Assembly: GCF_046480435.1 (NCBI RefSeq)
Contig: NZ_PKGC01000006.1
From: Limnospira platensis
GTDB lineage: Bacteria > Cyanobacteriota > Cyanobacteriia > Cyanobacteriales > Microcoleaceae
Strand: one strand, 5' to 3'
DNA length: 64,000 nt
Notes under the pieces: model-generated
Database searches by the model: none
What the model saw: only the letters and a program-made list of their open reading frames with translations
Told to the model about the DNA's origin: nothing
Position numbers and translations under genes: made by a program
In this document: in pieces, positions 7,880 to 17,748 of the stretch
Numbering within the stretch: position 1 is the stretch's first letter
Layout: each line of letters starts with the position of its first letter

Positions 7880-9790
7880 ATGAGGCTATCGACCCTAACA
7901 CTGTTGACTCTGACTGCGCTTGCAGCTAACGAATTCCTAAATCCGGCAACTGCCGCCCCTAAGTTAACATCTGGTTCTAATCCGGTTGGTGATACGGAAA
8001 ATTTGGTTGATAAAATTGATATCGAAATTAGCCAAGTTGAACTGACTCCCACTGTTGGCACCCCGGAAACTTGGAGCCGGCCAGAATTAGCTGAGGATTC
8101 ATCATTAACAACAGATGAAGTGGTATTTATAGCCTCAGCTTCCCCATCTTTGTCACTGGCTCAGGTTAGCCCTTCTGTAGCTAATTCTGAATTTGGCTAC
8201 ACGATTATATTACTCAATACTTTGCTGTTAATTTCTACTTTATCACCGACTTTAACTTTGATGTTTTTCTGGTTGGTGCGGCGCTTAGTGATTCGAGAGT
8301 TGGTGAGTGAAACTAACAAAAGATTAGATAAATTGGATGGTTTAGAATCACAACTAAAAAAATCTCATTATCAGTCTAAAAAATTGGTTAAAGATTTAGA
8401 AATGCAGTTGAAAGTAGCACAAAAGTCTATTCATTTTTTAAGGAAAGAGGTTGAGGCTTCCCAGGTATCGATTCAAGAACTAGAAAATCTGAAGTTACAG
8501 TATCTTAGACAGGTACAACAGATGATGGTGGAGCTGCAAAATTATAAAAATCAGGCGATGGAACAGGTTAATACGCCAGCCTTACCAGTTTCTGCGCCAC
8601 CTATCTCTAAGCCGATATCAAAATCTCCATCTAATCATGATAATCATGAATTACGATTACCTCCTAAGCATCCGCATACTTCTCAGCCTTTAATTGCGGA
8701 TGATTTCCTGAAAAAGGGGGAAGCTCTAATTAATGAACGTCAATATAAACAAGCGATCGCTTCTTGCGATCGGGCTTTGGAAATTAACCCTGATTTAGAT
8801 GAGGCTTGGTATCAAAAGGGTAATGCTTTGGTGCAGCTAAAACAATATTCTGAGGCTTTGGAGTGTTATGATCGCACGTTAAAGATTCAGCCTAAGCGGT
8901 CAGATGCTTGGTATAATCGGGGTAATGTTTTGGTGCGTTTAAAACGTTATTCCCAGGCTCTTTCAGCCTATAATCAGGCGTTAAAGATTCAGCCTAATGA
9001 TTATGCGGCTTGGCACAATCGGGGGGCTTTACTGCGTAAATTTCAGAAGTATGAGCAGGCTTTAGAGTCTTATGATCGGGCGATTAAGCTGGAAGCGAAT
9101 CATTATGAAACTTGGCATAATCGAGGTAATGTTTTAAGTCAATTAAAACGCTATCAGGAAGCTATATCATCTTATGATCGGGCGATTCAAATTAATCCAG
9201 GTCAGTTTGATATTTGGGCAAATCGAGGGATGGCTTTATGTCATATTAATCAATATTCGGAGGCTCTATCTTGCTATGAACAGGCGATATCTCTGAATTC
9301 TAAGGAGCCAGAACTTTGGATTTCTCAGGGGGGAGTTTTAGTAAAATTAGCACGTCATGAAGAGGCTGTGATTTGTTATGATCGGGCGATTAGCCTGAAA
9401 TCGGATAGCTATGAGGCTTGGATGGGGCGAGGTGAGATTTTAACGGCTTTAAAACAGTATGAACAGGCGCTGGCTAATTGGGATCGGGTGATTGCTTTAC
9501 AGCCAGATGCTTATCAGGCTTGGTGTCAACGGGGAATCTGTTTAGAGAAGTTGGAACGACATGATGATGCGATCGCTTGTTTTGATACGGCGATTGCTTT
9601 GAAGCCAGATCATGCGGAAAGTTGGCGACACAGGGGCGCTTTATTATCCCGACTGAAAAAATATCAGGAGGCGATCGCTTCTTTAGGAAAAGCTATTTCG
9701 ATTCAAAAAGAGTTACGCAATGGCAAAAAAGCGGCTAATAGTTCTCAATCGATAGGTGATAATAATGGTTTCTCACCTGTTCCGGCTTAA
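7880..9790 (+). CDS. Membrane-anchored coiled-coil TPR protein (636 aa)
   Basis: The first 26 residues look like a signal peptide (LTLLTLTALAANEFLNPATA). A second hydrophobic stretch around 110-137 (TIILLNTLLLISTLSPTLTLMF-like) is a transmembrane helix. A coiled coil follows at about 145-235, then a Pro/Ser linker. Ten to eleven TPR units span about 275-620, each with the pattern W-x-x-x-G-x-x-L then A-x-x-x-Y-x-x-A-I. TPRs bind partner proteins; no catalytic domain is seen. The repeats are of the cyanobacterial type that is often joined to kinases or glycosyltransferases, but here they stand alone. Function unknown beyond scaffolding. Confidence 0.9.
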   Translation: MRLSTLTLLTLTALAANEFLNPATAAPKLTSGSNPVGDTENLVDKIDIEISQVELTPTVGTPETWSRPELAEDSSLTTDEVVFIASASPSLSLAQVSPSVANSEFGYTIILLNTLLLISTLSPTLTLMFFWLVRRLVIRELVSETNKRLDKLDGLESQLKKSHYQSKKLVKDLEMQLKVAQKSIHFLRKEVEASQVSIQELENLKLQYLRQVQQMMVELQNYKNQAMEQVNTPALPVSAPPISKPISKSPSNHDNHELRLPPKHPHTSQPLIADDFLKKGEALINERQYKQAIASCDRALEINPDLDEAWYQKGNALVQLKQYSEALECYDRTLKIQPKRSDAWYNRGNVLVRLKRYSQALSAYNQALKIQPNDYAAWHNRGALLRKFQKYEQALESYDRAIKLEANHYETWHNRGNVLSQLKRYQEAISSYDRAIQINPGQFDIWANRGMALCHINQYSEALSCYEQAISLNSKEPELWISQGGVLVKLARHEEAVICYDRAISLKSDSYEAWMGRGEILTALKQYEQALANWDRVIALQPDAYQAWCQRGICLEKLERHDDAIACFDTAIALKPDHAESWRHRGALLSRLKKYQEAIASLGKAISIQKELRNGKKAANSSQSIGDNNGFSPVPA

Positions 9791-9887
9791 TAGATGGAAA
9801 GCTGTTAATAAGTTGAGATGTTGATGAAGGCGATCGCTCGGTTAAGGTGGCGATCGTCTTAAAATTTGTAATTGTCCAGTATTGGGC

Positions 9888-9915
9888 AAAAAAATCCCCC
9901 AGCCGAAGCCGGGGG
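9888..9915 (-). terminator. Rho-independent terminator, minus strand
   Basis: Read on the minus strand, a GC-rich stem CCCCCGGCTTCGGCTGGGGG is followed by ATTTTTTT. It most likely ends the transcript of the 94-residue gene at 10057-10341. Confidence 0.8.
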
Positions 9916-10003
9916 AAAACCATCAGGGTGCATCTACTTTTTCCTATTCCTGTCGGAGATGAAGCACTCCGGGAAATTTGAGAAAAAATTGTGAATATAA
10001 CAA

Positions 10004-10032
10004 AGTCCCTACAATCCGACGACCGTAGGGAC
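10004..10032 (-). terminator. Small hairpin downstream of the 94-aa gene
   Basis: GTCCCTAC and its complement GTAGGGAC flank a 12-base loop. On the minus strand it is followed by a short T-containing tract. It may be an extra terminator or a stabilising 3' structure. Confidence 0.4.
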
Positions 10033-10056
10033 CAGACTATGACGTACCAAAAGGTT

Positions 10057-10341
10057 CTAGGCGATGATGGTGTCCCAATTAACATCAAACACAGCCACCG
10101 TTGTATTCTTAACCGATATTTTAATTTGATGAGCCAGTCGCATCAGAACAACAGGTTCCTGAATTAGCGATGGGGAGGATTTTACAGCGTCTGCGATGTC
10201 CTGGTTCATGCACTGAATATGCAAAACACCCCACCGCCTATAGACTTTACACTGTCCCAAGGGTCTAAGCTGTTGCAATTCGGCTTCGTTTTCTCGATAG
10301 AAATCCCAAATCAGCCGTGTTAACTGTGAAGGTTGTTTCAT
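10057..10341 (-). CDS. Small protein of unknown function (94 aa)
   Basis: The product begins MKQPSQLTRLIWDFYREN, is soluble, and contains a mixed alpha/beta pattern (CKVYRRWGVLHIQCMNQDIADAV, QIKISVKNTTVAVFDVNW). I do not recognise a named family, but the even codon use and a dedicated terminator downstream support a real gene. It is monocistronic. Confidence 0.72.
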   Translation of the reverse strand: MKQPSQLTRLIWDFYRENEAELQQLRPLGQCKVYRRWGVLHIQCMNQDIADAVKSSPSLIQEPVVLMRLAHQIKISVKNTTVAVFDVNWDTIIA

Positions 10342-10714
10342 ATCACGCTATGCCATTGACATCACATTAGGTTGGTTATAGTTCTAATTGAAACTCAAAT
10401 TTCCCGTCACAGCAGGACCCTGACACAAGACTTAATAACAAATCCCGGCCAAAATTTGAGCCTAAAAAACCCCAAGTCAGTGTTGACAAGACTTTTAGGC
10501 GATCGCCCAGTTGAGATTTTGTAACAATATTGGCAACGATATTTAAAAGATATTTACAAAACTCGGTCGAAGCTATCATGTGCCCGATTTGAGTAGCAAT
10601 TACCGAAAATCGTGACCAGGATCATATATGCCACTAGGTCTCTACCCATGATATGATTTAAGTTTTGCAAGTACCCCTTAACACACAACTTGAATAGGAA
10701 GGAGAACCCGGATT
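10342..10714. other. Upstream region of ilvC
   Basis: A 67-codon minus-strand frame (10376-10579) is present but has no Shine-Dalgarno site and is not supported. The ilvC Shine-Dalgarno AGGAAGGAG lies at 10697-10705. Otherwise nothing distinctive is seen. Confidence 0.5.
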
Positions 10715-11713
10715 ATGGCCCGTATGTACTACGATGCCGATGCCAACCTAGATCTATTGGCAGGTAAAACCATTGCAATTGTCGGCTATGGCTCCCAAGG
10801 CCATGCCCATGCCCTGAACCTTAAAGATAGTGGCATGAACGTCATCGTCGGGCTATATCCAGGGAGTAAGTCAGCCACTAAAGCCAAAGATGCCGGCTTA
10901 ACAGTTTATCCGGTAGATGAAGCGGCTAAAATTGCCGATCTAATTATGATCCTCCTACCGGATGAAGTGCAGAAAACCGTCTACAAAAACGAAATCGAAC
11001 CCAATCTCAGCGAAGGCAAAACCCTAGCATTTGCCCACGGGTTTAATATCCATTTTGGTCAAGTTGTCCCCCCAGAGAATGTAGACGTGATCATGGTAGC
11101 GCCCAAAGGTCCTGGACACCTGGTGCGCCGTACATATCAAGAAGGACAGGGGGTTCCTTGTCTGTTTGCGGTTTATCAGGATGCGTCAGGACAAGCACGC
11201 GATCGCGCTATGGCCTATGCTAAAGGTATTGGTGGCACTCGTGGTGGCATCTTGGAAACCACATTCCGGGAAGAGACAGAAACCGACCTATTTGGCGAGC
11301 AGGCGGTTCTCTGTGGTGGTTTAAGTGCCCTTATTAAAGCTGGATTTGAGACCCTTGTAGAGGCCGGATATCAGCCGGAATTAGCCTATTTTGAATGCCT
11401 CCACGAAGTCAAACTGATTGTAGATTTAGTGGTTGAGGGTGGTTTGGCTCAAATGCGCGATAGTATCTCCAATACGGCCGAATATGGAGATTATACTCGC
11501 GGCCCCCGTGTAATTACAGATGCTACCCGCGCAGAAATGCGTAAGATCCTCAAAGAGATCCAAACAGGTCAGTTTGCGCGGGAGTTTGTGTTAGAAAATC
11601 AATCTGGTAAAGCCGGGTTTACCGCCATGCGCCGCCAGGAAGCCGAACATCCTATCGAGGAAGTTGGTCATGACCTGCGGGCGATGTTTAGCTGGCTGAA
11701 AAAGAAAGCCTAA
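10715..11713 (+). CDS. ilvC: Ketol-acid reductoisomerase (332 aa)
   Basis: It converts 2-acetolactate or 2-aceto-2-hydroxybutyrate into the dihydroxy acids of valine, leucine and isoleucine synthesis, with Mg2+ and NADPH. The Rossmann fold starts with IAIVGYGSQGHAHALNLKDSG at about residues 20-40. KGPGHLVR and ETDLFGEQAVLCGG mark the catalytic core; the latter gives Asp and Glu metal ligands, and the helical KARI domain follows with CLHEVKLIVDL. Length fits class I (short) enzymes. The start is fixed by a strong AGGAAGGAG at the right spacing before ATG 10715. Confidence 0.98.
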   Translation: MARMYYDADANLDLLAGKTIAIVGYGSQGHAHALNLKDSGMNVIVGLYPGSKSATKAKDAGLTVYPVDEAAKIADLIMILLPDEVQKTVYKNEIEPNLSEGKTLAFAHGFNIHFGQVVPPENVDVIMVAPKGPGHLVRRTYQEGQGVPCLFAVYQDASGQARDRAMAYAKGIGGTRGGILETTFREETETDLFGEQAVLCGGLSALIKAGFETLVEAGYQPELAYFECLHEVKLIVDLVVEGGLAQMRDSISNTAEYGDYTRGPRVITDATRAEMRKILKEIQTGQFAREFVLENQSGKAGFTAMRRQEAEHPIEEVGHDLRAMFSWLKKKA

Positions 11714-11765
11714 GATAGCCACGGGGAGAGAGTAGCCCGGTAAACTTATAGGCTGACTTTTTGCC

Positions 11766-11999
11766 TTAATTACCGCTATTTTCTGGCGTTGTATTCTGTA
11801 ACTGTTCGACATCCCTTTCCCGTTCTTCGTTGAAATTATGGGGGGTTAGCCAGTCGGGAACCAGCCCAATTAAAAATTCGCGGCTGGTTTTACTAGCGCC
11901 CCGCACTGGGTCGGGTAGGAAGGTAAAACCATCAGCAGAGGTAATAAAGGTAACAATTAGGGCGAATACTATCAGCCCTAGAATTTTTTTAGGAGTCAT
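11766..11999 (-). CDS. Small membrane-anchored or secreted protein (77 aa)
   Basis: Residues 5-22 (KILGLIVFALIVTFITSA) form a signal anchor or signal peptide. The rest is polar, with PDPVRGASKTSREFLIGLVPDWLTPHNF and an acidic C-terminus. No family is recognised. It is convergent with ilvC and stands alone. Confidence 0.6.
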   Translation of the reverse strand: MTPKKILGLIVFALIVTFITSADGFTFLPDPVRGASKTSREFLIGLVPDWLTPHNFNEERERDVEQLQNTTPENSGN

Positions 12000-12231
12000 A
12001 TCAACTGATTGGGGTTAAGATTTACTGGGGTTACTGATATTGATAGATTATAGATATAGCAATTTACTATATCTGACGGTAGATGCCAGGAATGCCTGTT
12101 CCCTGTTTTTGGTTCCCTGATGATAGTTCTATCTTAACCTGTGTAACTACCTCCTAGCTTACTTCGCCTACCAGCCCCAGTCCTAGGAGGAGCAAGGCTT
12201 CGATTATCTGATGAGCTTATCGTAAATTACT

Positions 12232-12561
12232 ATGGCTGATGTTTTAGAAACTCCCGAACAACAAATTGCTGTGATTGAAGCCAATGCCGAGAAAATATCG
12301 GAAATGAGCGATCGCGGCTACAAAAACAGTGGAGAAAAAGGAACAGTGGTGCTGTTGCGCCAGTTGGAGAATAACTCGACGGAGTTGGAAGAATGGCAAT
12401 TCCAATACCGTCCTATGAGTAGTCTTGATTCTATGCTGTCGGATTGGAAACAGATGAAATTGCAAGAGATGCTCATTGCTTATAACCCTGATGTATCTGT
12501 GGTTTGCACTTTTCTTTATCCTAATGGAACTCATACTAGCTACCATTTTGGCAAAGTTTAG
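12232..12561 (+). CDS. Small soluble protein of unknown function (109 aa)
   Basis: It starts MADVLETPEQQIAVIEANAE and ends VCTFLYPNGTHTSYHFGKV. No membrane segment or known motif is seen. Its last 4 bases overlap the stop of the convergent DUF1400 hydrolase gene. The regular hydrophobic pattern supports a folded protein. Function cannot be inferred from context. Confidence 0.72.
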   Translation: MADVLETPEQQIAVIEANAEKISEMSDRGYKNSGEKGTVVLLRQLENNSTELEEWQFQYRPMSSLDSMLSDWKQMKLQEMLIAYNPDVSVVCTFLYPNGTHTSYHFGKV

Positions 12562-14201
12562 GGTAACTGGTCTTTGAGAAATGAATCAACGAGGATCTGC
12601 ATAGGTTCGGGAATTTCGGTGAGTAGCCGCACTGGAAAGGCATCGGTAGAAATAAACTCAAAGTATTCTGGGGTGAGAAAAATTTGATATTTTTCGGCTT
12701 CTGGTGTTAACTGTGCGGCCATGGCTAGGGTAAAGGCTTTGACATAGTTTTGGATATCGGCGGCGGCTAGACCTGCTACTTCATCACCAGATAGGGGTGT
12801 ACTGGGAACGCGGGATTGATCTAAAACAAAATCGGGGTCTTTGGCGCTGAGGTGGGTTCCCCCCAAAACTCCAACTAACCATTTAGGTGCGGGAATTTGG
12901 GGAAATATGGCGATTTGGTCGGATAAGGCGGGGGTGAGTTTATCGGCGGAGGTGGAAAAAATGAGGGTGGGAACTCGGATTTGAGTTAGTCCGGTTTCAC
13001 CAAAGATTAAGGATGCGGTAGGATTAAGGGCGATCGCTGCTTTGATGCGAGGATCATATAGCCTATAGCGATCGCCTGGTAGTTCAGTGGCGATACATTG
13101 GGTAATTTGTCCGGAACTTAAAGTAATTGCGTCCTGCTGACAGCGCTGGCGTAGGGAGTCGAGTTGAAACTCTCCCCCAGCTATAGTTAAAGCTGTACCA
13201 CCACCGAGGGAATAACCAATCACTAAAACCCGGTTAGGATTAAGGCTACGTTCTATAACTCCACCGGTTTGGGTGAGTTGAGTTAACTGATCGAGAACAA
13301 AACTAATATCCTGGGGACGTTCTAACAACTCCTGTGGTTGCATTGCCAGATTTTGGCTAATATAGGTCTGGTTACTGCCGGGATGTTCTAAGGTGACGAA
13401 AGCATAGCCGTGGGATGCTAGGTGGCGGGCTACATATTGTAATTCGTTGCGAACGGAACCGCGACCGTGGGTAAACAGTACCACAGGGCGATCGCTGGTG
13501 ACGGCTTCTGACCAATAAATATCTACATCAATGGTGCGGTTTCTGGCTGTATCCTCAAAGGTATGGGTAGTGGTGATCACTTGGTGAGGACCTGGTTGGG
13601 TGGGGTCTAGGGGGAGGGTTAAATTAGCATCTGTGGGTCCTAATTGTTGGACTATTTCCACCATAAACTGCTGAGTCCGCCAAAAGGAACGGTTGAGGCG
13701 ACTAAACACATCAAAGGCGACATCGATATCAATTCTCAATTCTGGGTTAGGGTAGCTTTGTAAAAACCCTAGTATTGATAACCCAGACTCGCTTTCGGCG
13801 GCTTCTAATAGGGCGGTTTTAATGTCTGCGCCTCGGGTTTGGGGGTCCTGAGTGCGGGTAATGGTGGCAATTTCGTCAAGGATGTTTTCGCCAATTTGGG
13901 TTGTCAGTAAATTGCGGACGGCGGTGGGTGGGATGCCTATTTGGGAATTGAAAGCGGCCAGGACTTGTTGTTTTTGTTGAGCAGACAAAAACAGTTCATA
14001 ACCTCGGAGTCCGGGGGGAGCTTTTCCGGTGTTGGCTAATATTTCTAAATCTTCGATCGCCAAGGACAGGGACATAATCCCTTGGCGAACTATAATTGTT
14101 TCTGCTGCCTTCACTGGGGTAGCGATCGCAATATGAGTCCCCAATGCGATCGCCGAAAGTACAGCTAACTTTAACCTAGACCATTGAAAGTTCAGCCCCA
14201 T
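12558..14201 (-). CDS. Secreted alpha/beta hydrolase with N-terminal DUF1400 domain (547 aa)
   Basis: A signal peptide (SRLKLAVLSAIALGTHIAIA) ends near residue 33. A DUF1400-type helical domain covers about 34-200 (ETIIVRQGIMSLSLAIEDLE). The hydrolase domain follows, with the oxyanion-loop motif LFTHGRGSVRNE, the nucleophile in GYSLGGG (Ser), a probable acid in STSADKLTP and His in GGTHLSAKD. The combination is common in cyanobacteria and is annotated as a putative periplasmic lipase or dienelactone hydrolase; the substrate is unknown. It overlaps the previous gene by 4 bases at its 3' end. Confidence 0.9.
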   Translation of the reverse strand: MGLNFQWSRLKLAVLSAIALGTHIAIATPVKAAETIIVRQGIMSLSLAIEDLEILANTGKAPPGLRGYELFLSAQQKQQVLAAFNSQIGIPPTAVRNLLTTQIGENILDEIATITRTQDPQTRGADIKTALLEAAESESGLSILGFLQSYPNPELRIDIDVAFDVFSRLNRSFWRTQQFMVEIVQQLGPTDANLTLPLDPTQPGPHQVITTTHTFEDTARNRTIDVDIYWSEAVTSDRPVVLFTHGRGSVRNELQYVARHLASHGYAFVTLEHPGSNQTYISQNLAMQPQELLERPQDISFVLDQLTQLTQTGGVIERSLNPNRVLVIGYSLGGGTALTIAGGEFQLDSLRQRCQQDAITLSSGQITQCIATELPGDRYRLYDPRIKAAIALNPTASLIFGETGLTQIRVPTLIFSTSADKLTPALSDQIAIFPQIPAPKWLVGVLGGTHLSAKDPDFVLDQSRVPSTPLSGDEVAGLAAADIQNYVKAFTLAMAAQLTPEAEKYQIFLTPEYFEFISTDAFPVRLLTEIPEPMQILVDSFLKDQLP

Positions 14202-14236
14202 GACACCTCAGATTACTTGTTGAAAAAAAAGTGAAC

Positions 14237-16465
14237 CTAATCTTTTTGTAACACCTCAGAGAAGGCAAAATCAGGAGCAGCTAACACAAAAATTGTAGCG
14301 GGTAATCCTGTAGCCATTTTCTGGAGGCGCTCGTAATATTCACTGTACTCTAAATCCTCTTTGGGGGTAGCCATACCCAAAAATACCAAATCGGCATCCT
14401 GAGAGGAAGACCGTAGAATTTCCGGGAAAGGTTGTCCTTGAGACACAATCACCTGGGGTTTAGCCCCAATGCGTAACTGTGTAACAACTTTAGCCAAATT
14501 AGTCTGGGCTGCTACGGCTGCTGTTTGGTCGGGTACAACTAAGTTTAAATTAATTTCGGCTCCGCGCCACTCCAGACTGGTCCGCAACAAATAAGCCAGA
14601 ATTAGCATCAAGCCTCCATTAGTATTAAGACCCCCCCACCAGATATCAATCTTCTGTCGATCGCTAAATCCCTGATCTGATTCATCCCTTAATATGAGTA
14701 CACTACGAGCGGTTTTGTGAAAATGTACTAGGGTTTCACAATATGATTTTCGACGTTCAGGGGATTGGGAATCTCCTAATAAAATTGTATTGGGTACTAA
14801 GGGACCAATTCCGTAGGATTCTACGAGTTGACGGGAGCCAGTGAAGGGATCATCAGCCATAATTACCCTGACTAAGCCTGCTATGGCTCGTTTTTCTAAA
14901 TAATCGCGCAAAATCGCTTCTATTTCATTTCTTTGGGTCGGACTACGGGAGCCTGTGGGTAAGATGGTGCAAACAGTAAACAGGCTGACGTTATGACTAA
15001 AATTAGCTGCTAATTCCACTAAAGACCAACGTTTATTGGGCGCACCGGAAAAGGTGAGGATATGGGGTCGCCAGTTTTTGGTGTCTGGGGTGTAACTCAG
15101 TTGAAATAAACCTCGACGCACTAGGGCCATCCAAACTCCCTGACGGATATCTCCCCAGGCGCTTTCTAGTTCTCGTCGCTCTAACCAAATATAGATACTA
15201 AAGACAATGATGGCGGCGATAATGGTGGCGATCGCATCAATGAGGAACATTACCCCTAAACAGCCGACGACTCCTAACAGAGATAATAGCCAGTGAACTT
15301 TGAAGGTGGGACGAAAGGAGGGACTTTCTAAAAAGGTCTCGATACCTGCTGCTAGGTTGAGTACCAAATAGGTGGTCAGAAAGAACATACTCAGCACTGG
15401 GGCGATCAGGTTGAGGTCGCCGACAGCAACGGCAATTAATACAAATCCTAGGGTAACAACTGTGGCGATACGGGGTTCATTATCGGGTCCCGATCCGGTT
15501 CCTAGGAATTTTAACGAGTTGGGTAAAATGCCATCTTTGGCTAAGGCTTGCAGGACTCTTGGGGCTCCTAATATACTACCTAGGGCACTCGATAGGGTGG
15601 CTCCCCAGACTCCCAGCAGGATAGATGGTCCCCAGAAAGCTATCCGTTTCATGATTAGCGCATCGGCTAGGAGGCTTTCTGTATCCCCTTGCATCCATAA
15701 TAGGACGGGTAGCAACATATATATTACATAACCTGTGCCGACGGCGGCGAGGGTTCCTGTGGGGATGGCTTTGGTGGGGTTTTGCAGGTCTCCTGACATA
15801 TTGACCCCTGCCATAATTCCGGTAACAGCGGGGAAAAAGACGGCGAACACTTGCCAAAATCCTACTTTGGGGAGGTTGGTGGCGATTTCTATGTCTTGTG
15901 TACTGGCTTCAACCGGACTGCCGAATAATAAGGAGATGAGGGACAGGGCGATCGCTGCCATGATGAAGTATTGGGCTTTAATCGCTAATTTTGCGGACTT
16001 AATGGCAATTATAGCCACCATGATGGTGGTGATGGTGGCGACAACTTTAATATTGAGTTGAGGAAAGGTGATGACTAGACTTTCGGCGAAACCGATAGTA
16101 TAGAGAGCAACGGAGATGGCTTGGGCAAAATATAAGGGTATCCCAATGGCTCCGCCGGATTCAATACCCAGGGAGCGACTAATCATATAATAGGCTCCGC
16201 CGGCTCTGACTACTTGATCTGTGGCGATCGCACAAATGGAAAGAGAGGTCAGAAAGGTGATAGAAGTTGATAGGGTGACGATAGCTAAGGTTCCCCACAG
16301 TCCCACCTGACCGACTACCCATCCAAATCGCAGGTACATAATCACCCCCAGGATGGTTAAAACTGAGGGGGTGAAGACTCCACCAAAGGTGCCTAAACCG
16401 GCTCCGGTTTGGGAAGTTGGGGTGGGTTCTGATGGTGGTTGAGATGGCAAAAAGGGTAGTTTCAT
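14237..16465 (-). CDS. SLC12-like cation-chloride cotransporter / APC-superfamily permease (742 aa)
   Basis: The N-terminal half has about 12 membrane helices. It opens with GTFGGVFTPSVLTILGVIMY then LRFGWVVGQVG, the hallmark of the SLC12 (Na-K-Cl, K-Cl cotransporter) branch of the APC superfamily. GIMAGVNMSGDLQNPTKAIP-type sequence follows in helix 6 and its loop. The C-terminal 300 residues are soluble and resemble the SLC12 C-terminal domain (WRPHILTFSGAP, VRVIMADDPFTGSRQLVESY, WWGGLNTNGGLMLILAYLL). Transport of K+, Na+ or Cl- is inferred from the family. It lies 23 bases behind rbcR on the same strand, so the two may be co-transcribed. Confidence 0.88.
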   Translation of the reverse strand: MKLPFLPSQPPSEPTPTSQTGAGLGTFGGVFTPSVLTILGVIMYLRFGWVVGQVGLWGTLAIVTLSTSITFLTSLSICAIATDQVVRAGGAYYMISRSLGIESGGAIGIPLYFAQAISVALYTIGFAESLVITFPQLNIKVVATITTIMVAIIAIKSAKLAIKAQYFIMAAIALSLISLLFGSPVEASTQDIEIATNLPKVGFWQVFAVFFPAVTGIMAGVNMSGDLQNPTKAIPTGTLAAVGTGYVIYMLLPVLLWMQGDTESLLADALIMKRIAFWGPSILLGVWGATLSSALGSILGAPRVLQALAKDGILPNSLKFLGTGSGPDNEPRIATVVTLGFVLIAVAVGDLNLIAPVLSMFFLTTYLVLNLAAGIETFLESPSFRPTFKVHWLLSLLGVVGCLGVMFLIDAIATIIAAIIVFSIYIWLERRELESAWGDIRQGVWMALVRRGLFQLSYTPDTKNWRPHILTFSGAPNKRWSLVELAANFSHNVSLFTVCTILPTGSRSPTQRNEIEAILRDYLEKRAIAGLVRVIMADDPFTGSRQLVESYGIGPLVPNTILLGDSQSPERRKSYCETLVHFHKTARSVLILRDESDQGFSDRQKIDIWWGGLNTNGGLMLILAYLLRTSLEWRGAEINLNLVVPDQTAAVAAQTNLAKVVTQLRIGAKPQVIVSQGQPFPEILRSSSQDADLVFLGMATPKEDLEYSEYYERLQKMATGLPATIFVLAAPDFAFSEVLQKD

Positions 16466-16488
16466 GTCACGCTATGTTTAAACCCAGG

Positions 16489-17385
16489 TCAATGAGACTT
16501 ACCGCACTCGAGAAGATACTCCAAGAAGGTCTGGGCGACAACTGATAATTGTTTCCCGTTGAGATAGGCTGCATACCAACAACGTTGGATAGGGAATCCT
16601 ACCACATCTAAGGTGGTTAACTCTCGTTGATCGCCATACGAGTTTAATGTATGTTTGGATAAAACGGAAATTCCTAGGCCTCCGGCGATCGCTTGTTTGA
16701 TAGCTTCGTTGCTACCTAATTCTAGGCGTACCCGCACTGATACCTTACTCTTGTCAAATAATTTCTGCACTGCCCTACGAGTCCCTGACCCAGATTCTCG
16801 CATGATAAATGGTTCATTGTTCAGCGCTTCAATGGGAATTTGGGTTTTACCGACTAGGGGATGGTTAGAGGGGGCTACCACCACTAGGGGATTATCTAAA
16901 AAGGGTTTCGTACAAAGGTCTATATCTTCAGGGGGTTGACTTAGTATATATAGATCATCTTTATTTTCCAGCATCCGTTGGGTAATCTGTTGGTGATTGA
17001 TCACCTGTAGGGCAATATCAATGGCTGGGTAGTTTTGACAAAAAGACCCTAACAGTCTGGGAATAACGTATTTGGCTGTAGTGACTACTGATAAACTTAA
17101 TCGCCCTTGTTTAGCGCCTTTCAGGTCAGCAATGGTCATCTCGAAATGTTCCAGGCGCTGAAAAATATCGTGACAGGTCGCTTGTAACTCCTGACCCGCA
17201 TCAGTCAGATAAAGTTGTTTGCCAATTTGCTCAAATAGTGGTAGTCCCACCGCTTGCGATAGATGTTTGACTTGACTTGAGACAGTGGGTTGGGTGATCA
17301 ATAACTCTTCTGCTGCGCGAGTGAAGCTACCGTGACGCGCTACGGCTTCAAAAACCTTTAACTGATGCAGTGTGGTCTGAATCAC
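16489..17385 (-). CDS. rbcR: LysR-type regulator of the Rubisco operon (298 aa)
   Basis: The N-terminal 60 residues are a LysR winged helix (LHQLKVFEAVARHGSFTRAAEELLITQPTVSSQ). The rest is a periplasmic-binding-like effector domain with the CbbR-type segment EPFIMRESGSGTRRAV. It is divergently placed before rbcL, as is typical for CbbR/RbcR proteins, which sense Calvin-cycle or photorespiratory metabolites. NdhR/CcmR and CmpR are close relatives, so the symbol rests on context. A TTGAT dyad 43 bases upstream could allow autoregulation. The SLC12-like gene follows after 23 bases. Confidence 0.9.
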   Translation of the reverse strand: MIQTTLHQLKVFEAVARHGSFTRAAEELLITQPTVSSQVKHLSQAVGLPLFEQIGKQLYLTDAGQELQATCHDIFQRLEHFEMTIADLKGAKQGRLSLSVVTTAKYVIPRLLGSFCQNYPAIDIALQVINHQQITQRMLENKDDLYILSQPPEDIDLCTKPFLDNPLVVVAPSNHPLVGKTQIPIEALNNEPFIMRESGSGTRRAVQKLFDKSKVSVRVRLELGSNEAIKQAIAGGLGISVLSKHTLNSYGDQRELTTLDVVGFPIQRCWYAAYLNGKQLSVVAQTFLEYLLECGKSH

Positions 17386-17427
17386 CAGCTTTGTCCTCCA
17401 AGTAATGGGAAATGATGATTGTACTAT

Positions 17428-17445
17428 TGATTTAAGTCTATCAAA
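17428..17445. promoter_or_regulatory. Putative LysR-type dyad near rbcR
   Basis: TTGAT and ATCAA are separated by 8 bases, 43 bases before the rbcR start. It matches in sequence the dyad beside rbcL. Operator function is inferred. Confidence 0.45.
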
Positions 17446-17748
17446 ATATAGATAATATACAATAGATTGCCACTCCCATAATTACCCATCTCGGTTATAG
17501 CAGTCCGTAGACCTAAATGAATGGGGCGCAGCGACCCCTAAAGCTATTGGTGATCTCTCGGCTTTAACCAGTTGCGCCCACTTCCTAGAGTGGCGGGATC
17601 GGGATTATTCATGATCTGGCCGCTAATATTTACAATACTTAATATTATTTTTAGTCATTTAGTGATATATATGTTTTTTTTGGACCAAATGTGTGGTTTT
17701 GCAAAGAAATATAAACAAATGTAATGGAAATATTAACAATATTAAAGG

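Noticed and set aside
9735..10088. Minus-strand frame of 117 codons behind the TPR gene
   Set aside because: It overlaps the 94-residue gene, the terminator hairpins and the end of the TPR gene, and its composition is not protein-like.
10376..10579. Minus-strand frame of 67 codons upstream of ilvC
   Set aside because: No Shine-Dalgarno site and no recognisable pattern; it could be real but nothing supports it.
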